64,000 nt of DNA, from assembly GCF_024586455.1 (NCBI RefSeq), contig NC_065921.1, forward strand, positions 82,210,163-82,274,162, in the 5' to 3' direction. The notes below the pieces were generated by a model, which was given only the letters and a program-made list of their open reading frames with translations, did no database searches and was not told the origin of the DNA. This DNA comes from Bactrocera neohumeralis. Lineage: Eukaryota; Arthropoda; Insecta; Diptera; Tephritidae. Below, piece after piece: positions 55,936 to 64,000 of the stretch (its first letter is position 1; each line of letters starts with the position of its first letter). The position numbers and the translations under genes were made by a program.

Positions 55936-57479
55936 ATATAAAATCGTCAAAACTAACTCTTTCACTGCTTATAGTATATGTATGTATGTATGTATATGTT
56001 TGTAAGTGGGCTGATTAGCGGAAAATGCACAGAGGCGGCAAATATTTGTGCAAACATTGTGACTAGTACTACGTACATAGCACCAGGTCGAATACGATGA
56101 GCTGGACAAAAAAGCGCCCACCTCGCCTAACAGCCAAAAGTGTTGCTTGTAGCTAAAGCGCAGTGTAGACAGACATTGCGGCAACATACTCAAACAGCGC
56201 CGGAGAAGACTCATTGCTGCAGTGTGTAAACATAACTCGCGCCTCCTATGGGCTTGTATGCCTTCTACTTTGACGAGTGCGGTGTGTGTAGTGTAGCCTG
56301 AAGCTGGAAGGTAGCAGAAGCTGACTGTTTGCTTGTGCTTAGATAGTGATTTATCACTTTAAGCATTCCGTTTTTTTTGCTGCTGCCGCTGCTGTGCTTA
56401 TGGAAGTTTAAACAAGCAGCGGACGTGGAACACAATCATTTAGTGGAACTGCAATAAAACTGGCGAGTGCGAGGAGCCGCTGTTGTCCGTCCAGCAGTAG
56501 CTGATTAAAAATGAACGCTTGGCTATCTGCGACGAGTTGAAACAAAAATGAAAAGAAACACAAACTAACAGCAAAGAAATGAAAACAAACTGTTGCACAG
56601 GGACTTTGGACCGTTATGCAAGCGCAGGAAGTACGAAGTGTAGAGCGTAGAGCGGAGAGGAGAGAAAGAAACGAAGGAGAACGGATGCAAGGCTGGCTAG
56701 CTGGCTGACTCCGCGCATCACTGGTTCGTGAGTATCTGGCAGCGGCATGCGGAAGGAGTGCACTATGTCCGGTTAACTGTGAATTTAAATACGAATTTGT
56801 CGAAATAAAACGAAGTCGAAAAGCGAAAAAAACGAAAAAAGAAGAGCATACAAGCAAACAAAGCAAAGCAACGTGCAACTGCAGCAAAACAAGGACGATA
56901 CAAGAGCCGGGCAGTTGTATGCTGGAAGCGTTTTTTCTGAGACTGTTTTTTCCCGTGGACTCGATGAGCGACGGAAGTAGCGCATATAGAGCAAAAACCG
57001 TTAAAAAAAGTGAGGCAAAGCATAGAGCTCGCCTCCGAGCTAAACCGTTTAACTAAAGTTGAACAAATTGTTTGCTTAATTGTTAAGCCATTCAGCGCAA
57101 GTGGACGGCAGAGCGTGAGTGCGAGTGAGTGTGAGTGCGATTTGGTTTGAGGGCAGAGTACTGAGAGAGAAGTGACTGTTTTCTAGGCATTTGAGTGGTC
57201 AGTCGTGGTGTAGCAAAGCTTTAAAGTTAAGTGTTGCTAAGTGACGCAAATGCCAGGTGACAGGCTGTCGAATTCTACAAATTAAAGGTTTATTGAATGG
57301 TTGATTAAGCCAGCTTTTAGCAGCTTTTCGAGGGTTACGAGGACGAAAAAGTGATCGCGGACGATGGAAAATGAGATACAGTTTTGTTAGCACTTCCGTT
57401 CAAATAACAAATAGATTTTCTCACAATTTAGCATTACTAGTATTACAACAACAATAAATTTCTAATTATAAACTCTTCA

Positions 57480-57975
57480 TCTGAGTCTTTGGTGCTGCAA
57501 CTGTGGGACGGTCTGAGCCGAAAACACAAAATCCCGTCGGTTGCTTCTATCCTTTTGCTAGGCCACGCGAGTTATACAACTAAAATGCATAGAGGTTCCT
57601 AAGCACTTGGTTTCTTCATTGGATGGGTGGGCACCTATGCTTCCGCTGACCACTCATGGGCCTCGTAGGAGGTTGCGTATCGTCTTCCGTACGTACGACA
57701 TTGTCTAACCAGCGCATTTGGTGGATTTTAGAGTTCAAACAGTTCGTAGTTAAATTTTCCTTCATAGTCTGCGGACGATTCCAAAGACCTTGCGGCGAAG
57801 TGTTCGGTCGAATGCACCAACCGCATTTTATCTCGATTCAACATCGTCCACGTTTCTGCGCCGTATAAAAGGACGGAAATGATAAAAGACTTAAAGAGCG
57901 TAATATTAGGCCCTCGAAAAGAAAGGTTTTGGCAAATGCTCCCCCGAAAACTCAAAAATATACGAAGAAAGCTTT
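57480..57975 (-). mobile_element. degraded LINE fragment on the kn sense strand
   Basis: Minus-strand translation gives ITLFKSFIISVLLYGAETWT, MLNRDKMRLVHSTEHFAARS and later, across stops and frameshifts, ALVRQCRTYGRRYATSYEAH and FRLRPSHSCSTKD. The LLYGAETWTM block is diagnostic of insect non-LTR reverse transcriptase C-termini, as in the fragments at 8670 and 24050, although the following sequence differs enough to suggest another family. Confidence 0.7.
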
Positions 57976-58059
57976 GAGCTACTGAGAGATTGTAAACCGT
58001 ATCATTGTACTATACTTTAAATATAGAAGAGTCGAAAAAGTGATCGAAATACCATCTCC

Positions 58060-58905
58060 ACCGATTGAAAATACAAACTGAAGTTAGATTTATCGAACCT
58101 CGGTTTCACAACATCCAAACTCATTGAAACTGTTGGAATAGCACTCAAAGTCTAATCGAATCAACCTCAGACGATAAAAAGACCATCGGAGGTCCTCGGA
58201 TCAAAACAAAAATAATCATAATTCGAACTTAGAGGGAGGAACATTTGGCTAAGAACATCCAAAACTATTGTAGAAGCAATTAAAGTGTAACCGAATCAAC
58301 CTGTGATAATGACAAGTCGATCTGAGGAACTCGGAGTAAATCTTAAGTCGTCGTCCGAATTCGACAAAATTGTGTAGCCAAATTTAAAGTCATCAGAACC
58401 AAACCGGTGAAAATGTATTTCAGCACATCCAAGCTATTGAAGATGTCTGATAGCAACCTCTAACCGGTTCAAGCTGAGATAATGAAAAGTAGATCTGAGA
58501 GCTAGGAGTACATATTAAGTCAGCCGAATTCGATCGCAATTGTCTGGTAGCTTTTTGGATCGATATATAAATGACAAAAGAACTTAGAGGAAGGGGCATG
58601 TGTTGCAGCACATTCAAAGCTCTTCAAGATCTCGGAATACACAAAACTGTCTAATCGAATCAACCACAGACGATAAAAAAGAGCATCGGAAGAGGTTGGA
58701 GCAAATCTAAGATAATCAGAATTCAAATTTAGAGAGAGGAACATATGTTTCAGACCATCCAAAGCTATTGCAGAGGTCGGATTAGCAAGCAAAGCCTAAA
58801 GGAATTAAGCCGAGATAATGAAAAGTCGATCTAAAGACTTCGGAGTAAATCTTAAATCATCCGAATGCGATCAAATGTCACTGCGAACTTCTTGGATCGA
58901 TAAAT
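58060..58905. repeat. tandem array, about 145-190-bp period
   Basis: Five diverged units contain CCGAATCAACCTGTGATAAT, GAAAAGTCGATCTGAGGA, CTCGGAGTAAATCTTAAGTC and GAACATATGTT-CAGCACATC-type blocks. The GATAATGAAAAGTCGATC block or its relative appears near 58153, 58305, 58475, 58668 and 58812. Two subtypes (GATAAAAAGA-CATCGG and GATAATGAAAAGTCGATC) are interspersed. Confidence 0.8.
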
Positions 58906-60582
58906 ACAAAGCGAAATTTCGTTGGAAAGGCATACATATTAGCTTAGGATGCTACAAAGTCGCTATAAAATGCACATGAGTTAAAGAAAATCGCAATAGT
59001 CTTCAACAAAAGAGAGATAAAGGGAGAAAGAGAGTCAACTGAAAGTCGATTGCTCACTGCAGAGTGACTGAATTTGATAGTTTGAGATAGAAAGACAACA
59101 TTACTGCGTTATACTGGATCACTGCTTTAACAAAAATATTTGGTACATGGCTTACATTCATGTCCGAGCAAATTCTCAACCAGTTTATCAAGTATTTGAC
59201 TTTAAGTATTAAGAGACTAACTTGTTTCACTGACTTAAGATATTATATTACATTACAAATTATTTTAAGAATATGAATATATATTATATGAAGTTTCTTC
59301 TTCCTTAAAATGCTACCACCTTTGCTTTTTGGACATTCTGCTGCCTGCTGCTCTATACATACAACTGCTGCTTAACCTCAAATGACGCAGCTCGTCGCTC
59401 CGTCTAATCAGCTGCTGTGCTCCAGCATATTAAGCTTGCAACCAATGTTTACTAAAAGCAAATCTCGCAGCGATTACGAGTCTATCAGCAAAAGAAAGCC
59501 GAAGAGTAAACAGAAGCCACTGAGCTTAAGCTTGTTTTATGTGCCTAAGTATTCACTTAAGCAGCCGATAAAGGTCGTACAGGCATTACGTCGCCGCTTT
59601 TCATGTGATTTATGATTTCTGCTTCTTCTGTGGGCTTTTGAAGGAAAGGAATGGTGAAAGAAAGTCTGAAGAACCTGCTAACAAAAAGCATTCATTAAGT
59701 TCGAAAAATATTATCATTCGAAGAAGGCGAGTGCGCTCAATATTTGCACTCATACCTCGCACTTTTACCCTGCCCCTGCGCATGTTGTGCATGCACGCGA
59801 CACACGTTGACAAGCGATTGGACGGCACGCGACAGTGTGAGCGCACAAGAGTGGTTGCAAACGGGGGCAGGCGAGCGCTTCATACGGCTATATGGGCTTT
59901 GGGCGACGATACTCGAACAGGAAAAGAACAATCATTTGATCGGATTAGGTGGGATTTGAAATTACATCTGATATAAAGGAAATTATAGTAGAGCAACACA
60001 CTGCAGGTACCCAACGCATACACATACAAACATATGAGAACATGAGTGTGCGTTAAAGCGAGCATAGATGCCACATTGGTGTGGTGAGCGCGTTGGGTTT
60101 GCAAAAAAAAATGTTGCACAAATGTTATCTCTTTGCTGGCACCAGCCAAAAAAACTACCGAAAAAGGTTGCAGCGCCATTGCTTAGCATACAAGCAGGCG
60201 CAAAGGCATATTTTTTTGCAAGCTACGGAAAAAAGGGATAGCAGGTTGCATATATTATGGGGTTGTTAAGCCATTGTAGACTAGTAGTACATAATATCTC
60301 ATATGCATATGATTAGCTTACATATATGTACATATATATGTACATACATACTCACACATACACATACACATATAATTGTGATTACTAACAAACATTTATG
60401 AGTCTCTGTATGTACGCGCCTGCAGCCATTTCGACCGCGTTATCAAACGTGTTAGAGTTAGTATTTGCGGCGGAATATGCAAATTGGACGCGCTGAAATT
60501 ATATCTGCCATCATTTCTCATAACTCTTTAGCTTTATTTTTTTCGGTGCATTTGTAGTGTAGTGTTGGCAGCGCGCAATTTA

Positions 60583-60835
60583 GAGATGAGCGCACGCATT
60601 GCAGGTGGATCATAATATGCGGTGTTAGGATTTTACAACTTTTTCATAATTTTTGTAACCAGTTACCGACTAGTGCAAATGTAACCAGTTCTAAATTCTA
60701 ATGACAAATAATGATAAGAGCACGCATTGCAAGTGGTGCATAATATGCGGCGATAGGTTTTGGGAACTTTTATATAATTTTTGTAACTAGTTACCGACTA
60801 GTGCAATTGTAACCAGTTCTGAATTTGTTTAAAAA
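60583..60835. repeat. tandem duplication, about 127-bp unit
   Basis: Two copies of GAGCGCACGCATTGCAGGTG, GATCATAATATGCGG, ATAATTTTTGTAACCAGTTA, CCGACTAGTGCAA start near 60588 and 60716. They end in AACCAGTTCT-AATT. Confidence 0.88.
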
Positions 60836-60944
60836 AATAATTTTTACAACTAAAAAATTCGTTAGAAAGCTAACATTCAGAGAAATATACCAATTTTATA
60901 AATGGTTCCAGACTAGTGACACACTAGTTACCAAAATACAACTA

Positions 60945-61095
60945 CAGTTGAACTTCGCTAACTCGAATCACTACAAGCCACAAAAAACAACGAGTTAGAG
61001 AGGCTTCGAGCTGTGAAAGAAATTTGTATGAAATTTCACTTCTATTGCCAATTCAAGAGTTCGAGTTATGGAAAACTTCGAGTTATGGAAGTTAT
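60945..61095. repeat. ACTTCGAGTTATGGAA-type repeat cluster
   Basis: A dense cluster of TTCGAGTTATGGAA and its variants (AACTCGAATCACTACAAG, AACGAGTTAGAGAGGCTTCG), some in inverted orientation. The inverted words could pair as a stem. No open frame. Confidence 0.6.
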
Positions 61096-61519
61096 CCATA
61101 TCCATATTGAGTTATGATAGTCTCCATAAAGCTTTATGAAATCAAGTTGCATAAAAATTAAATGCATTTCCAAAAATTACCAATTTTTGATTTTTTCCCT
61201 AACGGTATATGACCCTCATATCAACGGCTGTAAAAAAAATTTCGCAAAAATAAAAAACTATATACTGAATAGTGCCCATAGAGTTTTTAAAAATTTATCA
61301 ACTACTTTGTTTTTAGCTGGTATGGAACTAGTCCAATTTGAACTACTTTTCAATTAGTTCATTTTTTGTATTTATTTTAAAATTCGGCATTTATTTTAGT
61401 TACGTTAAGTATTAATAAGTGAAATTTTAGCGCTTACTCCATTACTAGTACAAAAACGAGTACTAGGCCATAAACGACTAGTATCGCACTAGTCGCAGAT
61501 CGATAGTAAAGTAGTGGCA

Positions 61520-61850
61520 ACGACAGCTTATAGTGATTAAAAGCTGTGTATGAATTAATATATGTATGTACATACATATGTATGTATGTAAATACTCTGC
61601 TAGTACTAATACTTTCTTGACTAGTTTGAGACTAGTTTCAAGACAATAAAAATTTTTACAGCTTATTGCGTTTAAGAGTTGTATATTAATTCATATATGT
61701 ATAAATGCATGTACATATATACTCTGCTAGTACTAGTACTTTGTTGACTAGTTTGAGACCAGTTTCAGACCAATAGCAAATATTAACAATTTACAGCTTA
61801 TAGCAATTAACCGTTGTGTATTAGTTCACATATGTATACCCTTTCCTTAT
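61520..61850. repeat. tandem repeat, about 140-bp unit, ACTAGT-rich
   Basis: Just over two copies of ACAGCTTATAG-GATTAA, GTTGTGTATTAATTCATATA, ATACTCTGCTAGTACTA, GTACTTTGTTGACTAGTTTG, AGAC-AGTTTCA. The CTCTGCTAGTACTA block starts near 61595 and 61732. ACTAGT words continue the cluster found from 60650. Confidence 0.85.
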
Positions 61851-63360
61851 TGGCTTCTAAATCAAAGTAAATACCCAAGCCTACCCTTCTCCTCTTTCCT
61901 AACAGATAATCAGTTAATAATTAGGGTTAGGTTTCCTCATGTAAGTATTTTTTTTGCTTGCCGCGTTGCAACAACGACACTGCACTGCAGACTGCAACTG
62001 CAATTGTTCACTGCTCATTTTCGCTACTTAATTTTGCCGCATTGTCCCGCAGCAACAACAACAACAATAGCGGCAAAGTGCAGCAACACTCATATTAACA
62101 ATACCAAATGGCGATTATGCTCATATTTCAAGCATTTGCGGGTAATTTTCAAAAATTTTCACTAAGCACTCATACACATACATTCATAGGCGGTTGCAAA
62201 CGCGCTTTGTTACAAATCTATGCTTTTATATGCATTTCGCCCCTCACAGCACCACCCTTCGGAGTAGAATTGGCAGCGCTCGGCCGACAACTGGCGCTGG
62301 CGCTGGCCCAATATCAAATCAACTAATCTCGATTTCACGCATTATTTTTCAAAAGTGAAATCTGAAACTCGCGCGCGCTGAAAAAGCGCCGATTAATTTG
62401 CGCAGATAAGTGGCTGAAATATTGTACGGGTGCAAGCCAGCGGCTAGGCGCGGCGTTCGGCATTCAGCGCTCGCTCGACGAACGGCCGTTTGGGCCGGGT
62501 GAATGTGCGCTAACGACGCATTTTTGGCGTGCGGCACATATGGCGGTATTATATACAGTTATATATACTAATATTAACAATATGTGCACACTTTTACACA
62601 CACACATACATATGCATATATGCATATACTTTTTGGTGCCATTTGAAGTGACCAAGTCCATTTTGCGCGCAATGTGTGCGATATTCATAGTCATCTGCAC
62701 ATATGTATATTACATATGTATGTATGTATGTACATATATATCTTCATGTTTCTATGCATGTGTTGGTGCGTTTATCCGCTAGTCCATTTTTCACATATTT
62801 ATGGCTTTTGGCCGCTTTATCTGTCCGTTTAACTGAGACACTTTACGAGTTTTCGCATTTTTTTCGCCTTTCCCCCTCTCTCTCTCTCTCGCTCGCTCGC
62901 CGCTTTGCAGCCGATTGGCCAGCCGTCATATGACTGTCAGTGCCAAGTCAGCCACCATAAAGTCACCGCTTATTGGTATTTAATATTTTTTAAATGCAAT
63001 GAAAGGCGTATAAAGTGTGCCGCAATGAGAAGTTGGCGATAAAAGTGTTGGCTTTAACATAAAAATGCAAATAAAAAATGCTAAGTGCTCATAATTGCGC
63101 GTTATTATGCAATAATTTATGAAAATATAATAAAAAAAATAATATTAAATAATTTACGCATTTATATGTATATATTATAAAAAATAATTTACATAAATTT
63201 TATAAAAAAAAATTTTTTTTGTTTGATTTAAATAAGTAAAAAAATCATTCAAAATGTGTTTTGAAAAATAAAAAATATATATAAATAGTAAAACTTTATT
63301 AATAAACCAAATAAAAATTAAAAATATTACAAATAATTACAAAATATTGATTTTCAGAAA
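61851..63360. other. unassigned sequence, part GC-richer
   Basis: 61950-62540 is less AT-rich with CAACAACA and GCGCTGGC tracts. A CATA/TATG microsatellite lies at 62700-62745, and a (CT)n(CTCG)n tract lies at 62874-62900. No recognised gene. Confidence 0.4.
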
Positions 63361-64000
63361 TTTAAAAAAAATATTAACAATAAATCATTTTACTTTTTTT
63401 CGAAAATTTAAAAAAAAAAATTTTCACTTTCAAAATATTTAAAAAAAATATTAACAGTAAATCATTTTATTTTTTGTCAAAAATTAAAAAAAAACAATAT
63501 TGACTTCAAAAAAATTGAAAAAAAAAATTTTAACAAAAAAACATTTTATTTTTTGTCAAAAATTAAAAAAAGTATTGACTTTCAAAAATTTTAAAAAATA
63601 TTGACAGTAAATCATTTTATTTTTGGTCGAAAATTAAAAAAAGTACTGACTTTCAAAAAAAAAAATATTAACCATTTTATTTTTAGTCGGAAATTAAAAA
63701 AACAATATTGACTTCAAAAAAATTAAAAAAAAAAATATTAACAAAAAATCAGTTTATTTCTTGTCAAAAATTAAAAAAAAATATTGACTTCAAAAAAATT
63801 TAAAAAAAAATATTAACAAAAAATCATTTTATTTTTTGTCTAAAATTAAAAAAAAAATTTATGACTTTCAAAAATGTTTAAAAAAAAATATTAACAGTAA
63901 ATCATTTTATTTTTTGTCAAAAATTAAAAAAAACAATATTGACTTAAAAAAAATTTAAAAAACAATTTTAACAAAAAATCATTTTATTTTTTGTCAAAAA
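63360..64000. repeat. tandem array, about 77-bp period, continuing past the window end
   Basis: At least nine units of ATATTAACAAAAAATCATTT, TATTTTTTGTCAAAAATTAA, AAAAAACAATATTGACTTCA, AAAAAATTTAAAAAA. The TCATTTTA block (one copy TCAGTTTA, two ACATTTTA/CCATTTTA) starts near 63385, 63462, 63542, 63612, 63672, 63749, 63824, 63902 and 63979. Most steps are 75-80 bp. Confidence 0.92.

Larger units (their letters stand above)
44590..64000 (-). other. kn: partial large kn intron (at least 19.4 kb)
   Basis: Sequence upstream of exon 44516-44589 contains arrays and one LINE fragment but no recognisable kn exon. The conserved first half of the COE DNA-binding domain and the start codon must therefore lie past the window end. 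Non-repetitive stretches without recognised features are 44700-45280, 47300-48590, 50700-52200, 52900-54820, 55970-57470, 58950-60570 and 61850-63150. Confidence 0.8.

Noticed and set aside
44590..64000. Search for upstream kn exons (first half of DNA-binding domain, start codon)
   Set aside because: No minus-strand segment resembling the conserved AHFEKQPPSNLRKSNFFHF or NNGIQYRLQLLYANG blocks was found, so these exons are taken to be outside the window.

Overview
This window is eukaryotic, very AT-rich and intron-dominated. It looks like the genome of a cyclorrhaphan fly, most likely a tephritid fruit fly. Three things point that way: the coding exons are near-identical in type to the Drosophila COE/EBF factor knot (collier); short (CATA)n/(TATG)n microsatellites are abundant and often face each other; and there are many degraded LINE and Tc1/mariner-like copies. 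The species is an inference and was not tested by any search.

One protein-coding gene is supported: knot/collier (kn), on the minus strand. Eight exons can be placed, with matching splice phases: 44516-44589, 36954-37022, 7047-7128, 5731-5911, 5036-5317, 4793-4940, 4441-4709 and 2057-2178. The last ends at a TAG stop. Together they encode 408 residues, from the middle of the COE DNA-binding domain through the zinc knuckle, the IPT/TIG domain, the helix-loop-helix segment and the His-rich C-terminus. The exons for the start codon and the first part of the DNA-binding domain (very roughly 150-160 residues by comparison with Drosophila) are not in the window and must lie beyond 64000, so the intron upstream of 44589 is at least 19.4 kb.

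Layout: 1-1600 is an AT-rich tandem array downstream of the gene; 1600-2056 is the probable 3' UTR; 2057-7128 holds six exons; 7129-36953 is a 29.8-kb intron with most of the transposon debris; 37023-44515 is a 7.5-kb intron; 44590-64000 is part of a further large intron.

The introns are filled by many different tandem arrays with periods of about 47, 77, 90, 100-130, 150 and 150-200 bp. The most striking are four separate arrays (about 6 kb, 11 kb, 42 kb and 55 kb) whose units share CCCGAAATTTCGGG or CGGGATCCCG palindromes on otherwise different AT-rich sequence. Several arrays with no obvious sequence relationship share a period close to 100 bp. No second gene, tRNA, rRNA or CRISPR array could be supported. 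The long open frames within arrays are by-products of repetition.
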